A stretch of 64,000 nucleotides of DNA from Lepidostoma basale (Eukaryota; Arthropoda; Insecta; Trichoptera; Lepidostomatidae), in assembly GCA_022606425.2 (NCBI GenBank), contig JAHDVF020000661.1:248001-312000 (forward strand). The letters run 5' to 3'. Under the pieces are notes generated by a model. That model saw only the letters and a program-made list of their open reading frames with translations. It was not told where the DNA came from and did no database searches. Shown piece after piece: positions 44,335 to 55,322 of the stretch (position 1 is the stretch's first letter; the number at the start of each line of letters is the position of its first letter). A program made the position numbers and the translations under genes.

Positions 44335-45205
44335 ACCATCACGCCGTTTCCCCGCAGGGGTAGGCAGAGAGAATGGACCGCTACACTACTCTATCCTGGC
44401 ACACCTCTCTAGCTTCCTCCACATTCATACATCGAGTCATACACGCACGTCGATTCTTCCGGCTTCTGACATGACCAACTTTTAATATTTGATTAATTTG
44501 GTCATGCCATGTTTTCCTCGGTCTACCTCGACTCCTTACTCCATTTACATTGTTAACGTATACTTTTTTAACCATTCTTTCTTCACCCATGCGCTCCATA
44601 TGTCCGAACCAACGAAGCGAACCTTTCATAATTTTGTTCATAATACCTTCTTTCGCTCTACACTCCTTCCTAATATCAGCATTTGAGATTCTGTCGAACA
44701 TCGTTCTACCACACATACGTCTTAGGGACCTCATCTCTACCGCATTTATTCTGCTCTCATCTTTCTTCTGCCAGTTCCATGCTTCGCTTCCATACATAAG
44801 GGTTGGAACTAGAACTCCATTGTGAACGGCCATTTTCGCTTTCATTAATAAATTCTTGTTTCCAATAACTACTTTTAAAGCTCCATTCACTTTGTTACCC
44901 GCACCAACCCTTCTTTCAATATCACTGTCCGTTCGGCCATCCGCTGTGAACATGCTACCTAAATACACAAATTCGCTCACCTGTTCCAAGTTCTCTTCAT
45001 TTACACTTATATTTCAAACTGTCATTTGCTCTTCCCTTTCAAAAACTAACACCTTTGACTTTCCGACATTCATCATTAAATCGTTCGACTTGCATACCTT
45101 ATACATTCTCGACACCAAGACTTGTAATTCGTCCGCACTATCCGCAACGAGAACGGCATCGTCCGCGTAAAGCAGACAGTTTACAGACAGATCACTCATC
45201 TTATG
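44335..45205 (-). pseudogene. LINE-A reverse transcriptase, best-preserved catalytic motif
   Basis: Minus: CLLYADDAVLVADSADELQV (YADD intact), YKVCKSNDLMMNVGKSKVLV, then a TGA at about 45013 where relatives have Cys, NISVNEENLEQVSEFVYLGS, and 202 uninterrupted codons through YGSEAWNWQKKDESRINAVE and RGRPRKTWHDQINQILKVGH to CQDRVV. 3' end ACCATCACGCC at 44337. One nonsense codon only. Confidence 0.84.
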
Positions 45206-45674
45206 ACTCATCACTAAAAACATTACTAAAAACACTGATTTAATTAATAAAGAAAACGTTATTTTGGAATTCCACAGTGTTAACGATTTGGTTGTCAAAA
45301 ATTTTAGATTGTCAAAAAATTAAATGATATACTTCAGGGAATGAAGTGTGGACGTAACATTTCATAATGTGAACCAAGGCGGGAGCCAAGATCAACGAGC
45401 CAATATATTTAGTCGTATTATCACATGTGCGGTAGGAACTGGTGTATTGTGTGTTCTGTTTAAAGTTTATACTTGTTCTACATATATTTATTGCATAGTG
45501 TCTACGCAATAAAAGTGAATTTAATAATGATAACCTAATAAAATCCGTTCTATTCAATTCAACTTTGAGATTAATATTTTAAGTAATTTAAAAAATATAT
45601 TTCATAAGTTGCAAGATATCCTAATAATTTCAAAGAAATCTTATTTTGTAATGTAGTCATTTATCACAATTTAC
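45206..45674. other. Non-coding
   Basis: Contains GGAATTCCACAGTGTTAACG at 45266-45285; otherwise nothing. Confidence 0.3.
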
Positions 45675-45860
45675 TTATAAAAACCGATGCCTTCCACTGC
45701 TAGACATAGATAGACCTCCCCTATCCAGACACTCTTTTCTTGTGCCTTCTGTATGCAATCATTAGCAAAATTCCTTAAATCATCAGATCATCGTGTGGGG
45801 GATCTCCTTCTTCTTCCTTTATTACGAGGTCTCCACTCCACTACATTTCTAGTCCATCTT
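45675..45860 (-). mobile_element. LINE-J fragment
   Basis: CTTCCACTGCTAGACATAGA and CACTCCACTACATTTCTAGT. Confidence 0.45.
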
Positions 45861-45914
45861 TGGTTTACTAGTCATAATAAATGAGAAACATAAGTTTTTC
45901 AAAACGTTTACATT

Positions 45915-46215
45915 TTGATTTATTTCTCTTTTTCTTTTTTATATACTTAGTACACACAACACTTATATTATAAAAATAAAATTACATAGACATGTTTCGG
46001 ACAACCAGTCCTTTTTCAGTGATACATAATATAAAGATACATATTTAAAATATTTCAAAATTGTTTACATGATCTGACAGATGTTCTAAAGATCACTGAA
46101 GAAGGACTGGTTGTCCGAAACATGTCTGTGTAATTTTATTTTTTAATATAAGTGTTGTATATACAAAGTATATAAAAAAGAAAAAGAGAATTAAAGCATC
46201 ATAACAACAATGGCG
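45915..46215. repeat. Palindromic hammerhead element
   Basis: Arms TTTCTCTTTTTCTTTTTTAT and mirror; plus-arm motif 46092-46131. Confidence 0.65.
46092..46131 (+). ncRNA. Hammerhead-type ribozyme motif
   Basis: CTGAAGA (46096-46102), GGAC-TGGTT-GTCC, GAAA (46117-46120), CATGTC ending at 46126. Core and stem II are intact; stem I is short. The opposite arm near 45991-46027 (-) has CTGAAAA, with the essential G lost. Confidence 0.45.
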
Positions 46216-46814
46216 AATATAGAAGAAAGTAAAGTTTTGACACTATTTTAAAAATTAAAAAAAAAGCTTATCATGGAATCGTAATATAGCATCAATTTAA
46301 AACACTTCAGAAAGTATACATAAATATGTTACTCCTTTATTGTTTTTATTGCAACGTAATAACTATGCGTATTTTTTAAAAACACAAGTGATGTTTTTAC
46401 GAATTATATTTTCAGTGTGTCTTTAGTCCATGTGCGATAAAAATGTTTGTGTTTAAATGTGATTATTTTTGATCAGTAAAACAATATTTTTCTTCTAAAT
46501 TCGCCTTCAACTAGTGTTGTGAATTCACATTTGAGTAAATAAAAGTTTGCTTTGTATTTTCAGAACACTTTATTTCGCTTTTCAGTCATGTTTTTGTCGT
46601 GACACAACTTTTATCGATTCACCTGCATTTAAATATTTAAATTTGTGCATCGCAAAGTGCTGTGAAAATATAAAGCGAAATTACGTTTATTTAAAATAAA
46701 AAATAAAATACGCCAATCGCAAAAATAATAAAAATTGGAGTTTTAGTAAAAAAAACATCTTAAACCACTTTTCCATATAATGAATTTAATAATTTAAGAA
46801 CAATAACAATAAAT
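46216..46814. other. Non-coding
   Basis: 46500-46640 has GTGTTGTGAATTCACATTTG and TCATGTTTTTGTCGTG, possibly another decayed palindrome. Confidence 0.3.
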
Positions 46815-47120
46815 ATTTCTCTTTTTCTTTTTTATGTACTTTGTACCATATATACATAACACTTATATTAAAAAAATAAAATTACATAGACATGTTTCGG
46901 ACAAACAGTCCTTCTTTATAACATCTGTCTGATCGTGTAAACAATTTTATAATATTTTTTAAAATGTATCTTTACTGAAGAAGGACTGTTTGTCCGAAAC
47001 ATGTCTATGTTATTTTATTATTAAATAAAAGTGTTGTATATACAAAGTATATAAAAAAGAAAAAGATAAATAAACCATCATAACAACATAAAGTATGGCG
47101 TATATAGAAGAAACAATAAT
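46815..47120. repeat. Palindromic hammerhead element upstream of exon 1C
   Basis: Same family as 45915-46215; plus-arm motif 46973-47008. Confidence 0.65.
46973..47008 (+). ncRNA. Hammerhead-type ribozyme motif
   Basis: CTGAAGA (46975-46981), GGAC-TGTTT-GTCC, GAAA (46996-46999), CATGTC ending at 47005. The core is intact and stem I short. It sits 0.6 kb upstream of UGT exon 1C. The opposite arm near 46890 has a truncated core. Confidence 0.45.
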
Positions 47121-47494
47121 AATGAATTGTAAAAATGATTCTTATTTAAAATGAACGCAATTCCCATATTAACATGCGTCATATGAAAAAAAATACGCAC
47201 TTGTGTTACATCAGTTAGACTTAAAATAATGATACATGAACCTTTTGAATCAGAAATAATTTCTAAAACAAAGCAAAAAAATATTAGTGTTTTTAGAATC
47301 TTCTAAATAATCAATTATGTAGTGAACTAAATACATGTCTCAATATTAAACAATTAATTAAGAGTAGGTTATCATTCTTACAAGCGTTGATAACTCCTAT
47401 CTATAAAGTTATGAAATAACAACAAATCTTTTTTTTCTTCTTAAAACAAGTTTCTTATAATTTTGTTCTCGTGAGCAAGTAATATTTAGATTAA

Positions 47495-47526
47495 TATAAA
47501 AAAATGTGGTGTCATAATTCAAGTGT
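47495..47526 (+). promoter_or_regulatory. Candidate core promoter of UGT first exon 1C
   Basis: TATAAAA at 47495-47501 is followed 26 nt later by TCAAGT (A at 47521). This would give a 78-nt 5' UTR before the ATG at 47599. Spacing is plausible, but the region is very AT-rich. Confidence 0.3.
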
Positions 47527-47598
47527 GTTATAAACAATTTATTTATCCGTTTAATACAAGTGAAATACGAATTATAAAACAACGTAATAAATATTATA

Positions 47599-48438
47599 AT
47601 GTCTGCTATACGATTGTTTGTGTTCCAAACAATTTTGCTTATGGCATTTCAACAAGTTTGCGGCTACCGAATATTAGGCATTTTTCCTCATGTAGGAAAA
47701 AGCCATAGTTATGCATTTGATCCATTGATGAGAGGACTCGCTGAAAAAGGACACGAAGTGACAGTGATCAGTCACTTCCCATTAGAAAATCCACCGAGTA
47801 CGTACAAGGATATAAGTTTAAAAGGATCTTTAAAGGTCTGGATACACGCCTTCGACTTGGAATACTTTTCATATCCTTACGGAACGGAGAGATTCATGAA
47901 GCATATATATTCAGCTATGAATTTATTCTTGATCGGAAGCATCACTTGCAAAGCTATGTTGGAGAATCCAGAAGTTCAAGCTATCAAAGAAGGTCAATAC
48001 GACGTTGCAATTATAGAGCAATTTAATAGTGACTGTGGTCTAGGAATTATAAACAAATTGAAGATTCCATATGTCGGAGTAACATCCCACGTAATGATGT
48101 CTTGGACAACTGGAAGAATTGGATCCATAGACAACCCATCGTATGTACCGAGTCACTATCTCGAATATGGACGAAATCCCAATACCTTGCAGTCCGTTGA
48201 AGCATTCCTCGTAAACATTTGGTATAGATCGATATACTATCTATTCTCTCAAATTCCCGAGAGAAAGATGCTGGCGCAGTATTACGGAGAAGATTTTCCG
48301 GATTTGTCTGTTCTTTCTAAGAATATAAGTCTGATTTTGGTTAGTACGTATTTTCCTTTGACTGGATCTGTTCCCATCGCACCGAACGCAGTGGAAATTG
48401 GAGGGATCCATATACAGAAAAAGAAATCACTTAATCTG
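47599..48438 (+). CDS. UGT-C exon 1: signal peptide and acceptor-binding domain
   Basis: 280 residues in phase 0. The signal peptide (about residues 1-22) precedes YRILGIFPHVGKSHSYAFDP. It is collinear with exon 1B through VTVISHFPLE, DISLKGS, EQFNSDCGLGIINKL, VMMSWTTGRIG and YFPLTGSVPIAPNAVEIGG; differences cluster between residues 80 and 130 and near 205-245, the acceptor-facing parts. The donor is CTG|GTAATT. An upstream in-frame start is not available, and the Met chosen gives a good signal peptide. With exons 2-4 at 51288, 53262 and 55577 it makes a 518-codon UGT. Intron 1 is 2,849 nt and packed with repeats. Confidence 0.92.
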
Positions 48439-48477
48439 GTAATTTTTAAATTACGTATTTTTAGCTATTAATATAAT

Positions 48478-48760
48478 GCTAGTTGTAACACGTGATTTAT
48501 TCACGGAAGTAAAAATAGACTACCTTTTAAAAATTTGGTTCACTATTTTAATATGAGTAAATATTTCATACAAGTTAAATTTTTTACAATTTAATACATC
48601 AAATTGTTCTCCTTTTGTTTTGTACACTACTGTCATACAACAAATATCAGAACAAAATTCAAGCAATAATTGAAACGTTCTCGGGTATGCGCATTGTGTG
48701 TATTTCGAAGTATTCCTCTCTCACACTCTTGTATTCAAAATATATTCGTACTCTTTTTTA
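48478..48760 (+). repeat. Repeat R6 in UGT-C intron 1
   Basis: Begins 40 nt after the exon 1C donor; matches 41655-41935. Confidence 0.5.
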
Positions 48761-48884
48761 TGACATTCGGTTTTGCCTGTTTATATTATGAAAATCAAAA
48801 AGGTTATAACATAACATTAATATGTTTAAGATAATTGTATGTTATCTGTCAACAACGTACAACAAAAACAATATAATTTCTTAA

Positions 48885-48995
48885 CTTACTAACCAACTAA
48901 TCATCACGCCGTTACACCAGAGGGGTAGGCGAAGAGGATTGAACACCATTGTGCTCTATCCTGATATATAGAAACTCTAGAGCTTTCTCGTAGTA
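48885..48995 (-). mobile_element. LINE-A 3' end
   Basis: CTAATCATCACGCCGTTACA and TGCTCTATCCTGATATATAG. Confidence 0.6.
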
Positions 48996-48999
48996 AAAA

Positions 49000-50095
49000 C
49001 ATCATCAGCATAGACAGTTTTATCTCCCAACATACAGAATCATCCTGCCTCTGGTGATGCTGATGAGTAATCAAACTTCTGAACATGATCGCTTCGGAGA
49101 TCGACGTCTTTCATTTAAGTGAAAGTATGTTCAGAAGACAAATACTCCTAGAATTTTAGATAGTATCTTGATTCTTAACCGTCGCGTTGCCATGTGGTAA
49201 ATTGAGTTTCCACTGCCAATTTAAAGTTGATTTTCTTAAAACCTATGGACCCTAATATTATAAAAAAAATTGTAATCCTTCATTGAAGTGTTCTCAATAT
49301 TTCGTAATAAAAAAAAAAGCAAAAAATTACTTCCTTCATCCCAAAAAAAAATATTTTCTAAGACTGCCCTCACCTTCATTCGTGTTAAGGTAGAATTTGT
49401 TTTGCTAATATTTACAACTTTATCAAAAGTGACAAATACTTACTCGCTGTTTTGAAGTATTATAAATTATATCTTTGGCTTTTTCAATATGTACGTAATA
49501 ATACCGACTGTAGACGGAAACGCAGGACGCAACTTAATAATATCAGAACTGTGAAAATATTAACACTTTACCAAAAGGGACAAATATTAATACGTACTCG
49601 TTGTCTTGAACGTACTATACATTTTGCCTAGGTGCCTTTATCATACGTAAAATCTCGTAAAGTCTAGCCGCGCCGGCCGCCGCGCGGCGCTTGTCTTTAC
49701 ATGCGTGTCCAGTCACTCGTATGTTATGACGCATTACATATCAGAAATCGCATGGTTCCAGAAAAAAATTAATAATGATATGTTTTTCAAATAATCCATG
49801 TATGTTATAGATATCGATCTATTCCTAATGAAATTCCCTACAAGATGACATAAATTAAATTTTGATTCATCTAGTCATATGCTTGATATTTAGATAAAGT
49901 TAGCGGTAAACTGAACTTACCACATGGGAGCAAGCGTTTTGTTTTGAACACGGTACGTTAAGGGTTAAAGTTGAACCATCTCTCATGCATTCCTGGTATT
50001 TTACCTATTCTTCAATATACTTATGCCTTAAAATGTTAACATTTTTGTAATGTCTTTTGAGAGAAATAAATTGATTTGATTAAAATCTTCCAATT
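49000..50095 (+). mobile_element. SINE-3 halves separated by unclassified DNA
   Basis: 49030-49165 and 49975-50095 (GATCTCTC-like, then GTAATGTCTTTTGAGAGAAA) are the two halves of one SINE-3. The 49166-49974 block, with a very GC-rich GCCGCGCCGGCCGCCGCGCG at 49667, is inserted between them. Confidence 0.45.
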
Positions 50096-50319
50096 GAACA
50101 AATACATTTAATTATTATCAGTTTATCTAAAATAATTAAATGTGGTGAAGCAACTATTTTAATGATCACATTAACAGAGTAAAATTAATAACCATTAACA
50201 TTTTGGGTATATTTTTATTTCTAAAAATGAATACTCATAAAATTAAACTATATTAATGCATATTAAATATTAACTACAAATTGCAATATAATTACATATA
50301 TTAGAGTTAAACTAATTAA

Positions 50320-51150
50320 CTTACTTACTAACCATCAGGTAGGCAGAAAGAATGGACCGACCCATTGTTCTGCCCTGACATACTTATATACGAGTACATC
50401 TCTCACTTCCTAAAAATGAATACATCCTTAAGTGACCAACATTTAATATTTGATTGATTTGATCGTGCACGTCTTCCCCACCGTTCTCAATTTTTGCTTC
50501 ATTGACTTCGTTTACATGTGGGGCGTATAGAAACAAAAACGGCAATGTCAGCATCATCAAATTGTTGGTGAACAATGAAAAATGTTTTAATTTAAACCTG
50601 TTTAAGGTTATACGATGCAACAATTTTTAAATATTAAAACATAGCGTGCAGCTATAATTTTAGTAAATTTTATTCACAGCCGTGGTTTCTTTTCCAAAAT
50701 ATCTGCTATTTTATAATTGACATTGCCGTTTTTGTTACAAATTTTCTGACACTGCCGATTTTGTTTTGAATGCAGCATGACATTGCCATGTTTGTTATCA
50801 ACACCTTTTCATACGAACAATATTTGTATGGGACGCCATCTTAAAAAAATGTCATTTCTCGCATTCTGATTGGTTCATTTATAGTAACTGCCGCTTTTGT
50901 TCTGAAATTTTGTTGACACTACCGGGTTTGTTTCAAATCTGATTTTAAAAAGTTGAAAATATAATATGTTTTAATGGCGGATTTGTTTCATACCAAATGT
51001 ACAATCAGATTGTAATAACTTTTGTCTATCAAACTGAATATTTAACTCATTTTGATATTTTGTTTGACATTGCCGTCATTGTTTCTATACGCCTTATGTA
51101 CTTTCACCGTTAATTTTATTATTTCCATTTGTTCAAATCATCTATAGCCT
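50320..51150 (-). mobile_element. LINE-A 3' portion split by a TIR element
   Basis: 50320-50521 and 51094-51150 are collinear LINE-A antisense DNA; the 572-bp TIR element lies between. Confidence 0.65.
50522..51093. mobile_element. 572-bp TIR element with internal sub-terminal repeats
   Basis: Termini 50522-50550 and 51065-51093 are inverted repeats identical at 27 of 29 positions (start GGCGTATAGAAACAA). Variants of TGACATTGCCGTTTTTGTT recur at about 50718, 50747, 50778, 50884, 50914 and 50970. No transposase; superfamily unknown; no clear target duplication. Confidence 0.7.
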
Positions 51151-51287
51151 ACCATAAGCGCCCTTGAGGCGAGTTATTCACGAAAACGGCGCTATGCAAA
51201 CTAGCCTAATTATTATTTGATATTATTCAATTTGGAGTTATTTATCAGATTGTGCAGTTAATAAACATATTATTTTTAATTTTGCAG

Positions 51288-51510
51288 GATCTTGAGAAGT
51301 ACCTTAACGAATCAAAGAATGGAGTGATTCTATTCAGCATGGGATCCATGCTGAGGGCTATATCCTGGCCTGAAGACAAGCTGAAAGCCTTCCAAGAGGC
51401 TTTCGCAGAGCTGGAGGAAGACGTTCTTTGGAAGTGGGAGAACGATACGATGGAAGGAGTGCCCAAGAATGTACGTCTGGAAAAATGGGTGCCGCAAGTT
51501 GAAGTTTTGA
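51288..51510 (+). CDS. UGT-B/C common exon 2: start of donor-binding domain
   Basis: Begins after TTTTGCAG with DLEKYLNESKNGVILFSMGS and runs to LEKWVPQVEVL plus one base. The 223-nt length and phase equal those of UGT-A exon 2. Donor GTAAGT. It accepts a phase-0 upstream exon, so either 1B (12.9 kb upstream) or 1C (2.8 kb) fits. Confidence 0.92.
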
Positions 51511-51574
51511 GTAAGTTGTTAGCCGCAAGTAGATATGTTATTTATTGAGCGTACTGTACGAGTACTAGATGGTT

Positions 51575-51612
51575 TAGACTAGCGGTTCTCAAAGTGTATG
51601 TGTGACATTTAT
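51575..51612 (+). mobile_element. hAT-like terminus
   Basis: TAGCGGTTCTCAAAGTGTAT resembles the ends of hAT elements. Only one end seen. Confidence 0.35.
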
Positions 51613-51985
51613 GTGGTAGAACGATGTACGATAGAATTTCATATAAATATCGATATGTTTGATATCACAAAGGGTGTTAAGCAGGGCTGCGTGATGTCTC
51701 TATGGTTGTTCAATCTGTATATAGACAAGTGTATGAAAAAACTGACAAGTTGCTGGTGATAAGATGAGTGATTTTTCTGTAAATTGTATGCTTTACGCGA
51801 ACGATGCCGTTCTCGTTGCGGATAGTGCGGACGAATTACAAGTCTTGGTGTCGAGAATGTAAGGTATGAGGTATGAAAGTCAAACGAATTAATGATGAAT
51901 GTCGGAAAGTCAAAGGTGACAGTTTTTGAAAGAGAAGAGCAAATAAAAGTTTGTAACATAAGTGTGAACGAAGAGAACTTGGAGC
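51605..51985 (+). pseudogene. LINE-A palm fragment in UGT-B/C intron 2
   Basis: GVKQGCVMSLWLFNLYIDKC, LYANDAVLVADSADELQVLV (YAND), then frame breaks. 5' part includes the RT block before the catalytic pair. Confidence 0.75.
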
Positions 51986-52094
51986 TTGGAAGAAAGGAAA
52001 TTTCATTTATTTATTTAAATATATCCAAAGCATTACGGAACTATTGTCTAACACACTAAAGATACAAGTATGAGATGCATAGTAATGAGTAATC

Positions 52095-52312
52095 TTCTTC
52101 TTCGATGGCCCTACAACCCATATCGAGCCTTAGCTTCCAGTATTCTTCGCCTCCAACTCCTCCTGTCCTCCGCTTCGACCCTCCAATCTGACACTCTTAA
52201 CAATCTTGCTCCATCTCTCCCAACTTCATCCTCCCATCGCAGCCTTGGTCGTCCAATTGGTCTTCTTTTTTGGGGTTCGCGATGACGGCATCCTCTGCAC
52301 GTGACAATACAT
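52095..52312 (-). mobile_element. LINE-C 3' end
   Basis: Antisense to 21954-22193 (CTTCTTCTTCGATGGCCCTA; CCAATTGGTCTTC). Confidence 0.75.
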
Positions 52313-52389
52313 AATTAGTAATACATAATTAAATAATAAAAAGAGCGAGAAACATGAGATAATGACAAATTAATAAAATGAATATACAA

Positions 52390-52527
52390 TTAAAATAAAG
52401 AGAGTGCTTCTCTCATTTGATCTACACTATCACAAAATATGTCAAACTCCGAGGTGACACGATTAAGCAAATATATTGCTCTATCTACCGGCCTAACCAT
52501 TGGCTGGTTGGTTCTGCATCCTATGAA
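52390..52527 (-). mobile_element. SINE-3 fragment
   Basis: AACCATTGGCTGGTTGGTTC and TGTCAAACTCCGAGGTGACA. Confidence 0.55.
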
Positions 52528-52840
52528 ATTGTTGCGACAGCTGTTTCCCCAACGTATATTAGCACCAGGTGTTACAAACATATTTGTTGTTTATCGTTAT
52601 ACTTATAATACCTTGCTAGATAATCAATAGTTTTGGCCGAAACACTATTGATATTTCAACATTATTAAATGTTCTAATTTTGAAACACTATTATTATGCG
52701 AATCACGATTTAATTTAAAAATATTATTGCGACAGCTGTTTCACCTACGTATATTGGCCTCATCAGGTTTTACAAGCAAGACGTTGTTTGTAACACCTGA
52801 TGATGTCAAAATAGGTTGGGGAAATAGCTGTTGCGATAAT
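52528..52840. repeat. Cluster of three AGCT-class hammerhead-like motifs, two facing outward
   Basis: A degenerate minus copy lies at 52528-52575. A minus copy at 52728-52770 (CTGATGA and GAAACAGCTGTC intact, stem II decayed) and a plus copy at 52797-52840 (CTGATGA and GAAA intact, stem III TAGCTGT) flank a 26-nt centre. The pair is the palindromic, outward-facing arrangement seen in the other families. It lies in intron 2 of UGT-B/C. Confidence 0.45.
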
Positions 52841-52924
52841 CTCATAAAAATAATTTGGATTACGTATGTTATAATAACAGTTTTTCAAAATTCAAACATT
52901 TAATGATTGTCCAATGAATAATTT

Positions 52925-53195
52925 TATCTCAATAGAGACGAAGATGCAAACTGGAAAGTGAATATGGTGATCGAGGTGTTTACAGGACTTATGACCTGTC
53001 ATTGGTTGGGTTAAGCGCACGCTTTATGTAGTTACAACATTCCCCGTTCCACCTTTCTTATGACCACCATGTCTGACAAATTTTTGGAAGTTGTATATTT
53101 GTTAATATCCAACACCACAATTCACATGTCAGTTTCAATTCAAAATAAAATCCAGTATTCGTCTACAAGTATTTGTATACATTCAAAATGTTGTA
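52925..53195 (-). repeat. Repeat R5 copy in UGT-B/C intron 2
   Basis: ATCTCAATAGAGACGAAGAT to AATTTTTGGAAGTTGTATAT. Ends 65 nt before exon 3. Confidence 0.55.
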
Positions 53196-53261
53196 TTTAA
53201 TGATTGTATTTGGTAGAAAGGGCAAACGATATCTGATAACATTTTTTTTGCCATACTACAG

Positions 53262-53478
53262 ATCACAAGAATGTGAAAGCGTTCATCACCCACGCTGGGA
53301 TGCTGGGGTTGACGGAGGCTGTAGATAGCGGTGTCCCTGTGGTATCCATACCTATGTACGGAGATCAGTTTGGAAATGCTGCTGCAGCAAGAGACAGTGG
53401 AGTGGGAGCTTATCTGGAGTATAGATACATCACCAAGGAAACTGTCCTAGACGCGTTAAGGACCGTTCTGAAACCCAG
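53262..53478 (+). CDS. UGT-B/C common exon 3: UGT signature motif
   Basis: After CTACAG the exon completes an Asn codon and reads HKNVKAFITHAGMLGLTEAV, then GVPVVSIPMYGDQFGNAAAA. The signature has THAG where A and D have SHGG and THGG, a small change that the family tolerates. MYGDQ keeps the Asp-Gln pair for the sugar. It is 217 nt with donor GTAAGA and ends two bases into a codon. Confidence 0.91.
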
Positions 53479-53744
53479 GTAAGAATTTCAAAAAAATATA
53501 TATATATATTTAATCATGTAGCATATGTCATGGAATTATGCATATAAGCTGGTAAACGTTTTTTTATTTAGAATTTTCAAAAGACGACCTCTTTCCGTTC
53601 TTTTTTCTTTTTTTGTTCTCAATATGCACGCAATTGTGATACATGCCATACATGGAATATCGAAACACAGGGAAAAAAAATTTAAATCTACGCCACGCAA
53701 TAAATGCAAGTTATTTGCGCATGCTTATCAAATACCTCAGAATT

Positions 53745-53975
53745 AGACATCAGCGCCATCTATGGTAAACTAACAAAACTATTAATTATTCTTAGAAGGT
53801 CAATTATTCACGAACTTCACGGTCATGTATTTACGGCCACCTACCGGGCACAATTTTGAATCAAAACCATCCAGGAACCCCCTCAAACAGACACAAAAAA
53901 ATTAATCAAAATCGGTCCAGCCGTTTAGGAGTTCAAGGCCCGTACAGAAGAAATATATATGTAAAGATTATAATC
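53745..53975 (+). repeat. Dispersed repeat with CGGTCCAGCCG motif
   Basis: CAGCGCCATCTATGGTAAAC and AATCGGTCCAGCCGTTTAGG, a sequence type common in lepidopteran repeats. Confidence 0.5.
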
Positions 53976-54027
53976 TATTTTGGACACATTGTGTGAAAAC
54001 CCATTAGAAATGTCGCGTATATGAATC

Positions 54028-54195
54028 TTCTTCTTCTTCATTTATTTCTTGTTGTAGACCTATGTGGTCTGTTCTCCAGAGTGTTGCTTCTCCTGTGAGG
54101 TAGACATCCAGCTGTCCTTCCATCTTTTAGGAGGTCCTCCACAAGGACGAGTCCTATAAGGCTGATTATATAGTGCAATTAGCGTCTATTAATGA
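54028..54195 (-). mobile_element. LINE-G 3' end
   Basis: CTTCTTCTTC tail, GTGGTCTGTTCTCCAGAGTG. Confidence 0.6.
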
Positions 54196-54204
54196 AATTA
54201 TATA

Positions 54205-54545
54205 AAAGAAATTTCCTGGAGAGACCGCATCACGAATGAGGAAGTTCTTCAAGGAATCGAAGGAGGAAGGCACCTGCTCAGGACCTTGTCCGAAAGGCGT
54301 GCAAGATGGATCGGCCATGTAATACGTCAAGAAGGTCTCTTGCATGCCACAATGGAGGGTTTGATCGAGGGGACAAACTCTAGGGGACGCCCACGCCGAG
54401 AGTATCTGGAGGACCTGTTGGTGGACGTACGCTGCTCATCATATGCAGATTTCAAAAGAGCCGCACAAGACAGGGAAAAATGGAAGAGAATAATGTAGGA
54501 AATTGCTGCAAACCAATCCCAGGATTGAAACCAGAGAAGAAGATA
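54205..54545 (+). mobile_element. LINE-B 3' end
   Basis: 70 open codons SERRARWIGHVIRQEGLLHA to AAQDREKWKR, then a GAGAAGAAGATAAAAGAAAA tail. Confidence 0.75.
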
Positions 54546-55019
54546 AAAGAAAAAAGAACTTCGTTTGATGCAGTCAGGTCTCAAAGTTAAAGGATCAATG
54601 AATATTTGCTCAGACATCTGCGGACATATTTAATAGGTAATTTCCTGGATTCATGTAATCAATTGGAGCGTCATACGAAGAGGGTGCCATGAAAAGATTG
54701 AATAATATATTTTAATACTCGAAAACGACGTAAAACTCAATAATCATGTTGAATAGAGAGAAAAACGCGCGTTTAAAAAATTTTTATTGCGAAATATCCA
54801 TTTATGTTCTACTTCTTCATATTATTTAGCCTTTTCCCCTCCACTGTTGGATATAGGCCGCTTCCTGTCTTGTCCCTTCAGCATCCAGACCGTTCCAGCT
54901 ATTCGGGCAATAATATGATAATAATAATAATAATACATTTGATAATTTATAGAGCGCCATTTTTATGAATCATTCATCTCAAGGGCGCTGTAGAAAATGC
55001 TTCGTTTTATGAACTAGTT
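54546..55019. other. Intronic DNA with a LINE-J scrap
   Basis: 54825-54925 matches 18545-18660; remainder AT-rich. Confidence 0.35.
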
Positions 55020-55205
55020 AAAAAATAAACGTATTTAGTATGAGGGCTGCACCCAAAGCAGTCGATCAACCCTTCTTACCAGGAGAGCATAATTTGAAAA
55101 GGTGCGTTTTGAGTCTCGATCTAAACTCTGACTGATTCTCAATGCACTTAAGGTCTGCTGGAAGATTGTTCCAGGCTGAAGGGCCGGCTACCGCGAAGGC
55201 TCATT
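55020..55205 (+). repeat. Repeat R4 copy
   Basis: Longer version of 29736-29890, ends GCTACCGCGAAGGCTC. Confidence 0.6.
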
Positions 55206-55283
55206 TTATTTTTAAAGCATTTGCATGAATTTTAAATGCGTTTTTATATTAGTCTTTCTTTGTTTAGTTTTTATTATATTTTT

Positions 55284-55322
55284 ACACCTGAAGATGGAGG
55301 TATCCTCCGAAACATGTCGTGT
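55284..55322 (+). ncRNA. Hammerhead-type ribozyme motif, intact, in UGT-B/C intron 3
   Basis: ACAC, CTGAAGA (55288-55294), stem II GGAGG-TAT-CCTCC (5 bp), GAAA (55309-55312), CATGTC, GTGT. Stem I ACAC/GTGT pairs fully. All core positions fit CUGANGA...GAAA...UH. Cleavage is predicted after C55318. It lies in the sense direction of the UGT pre-mRNA. Confidence 0.62.
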
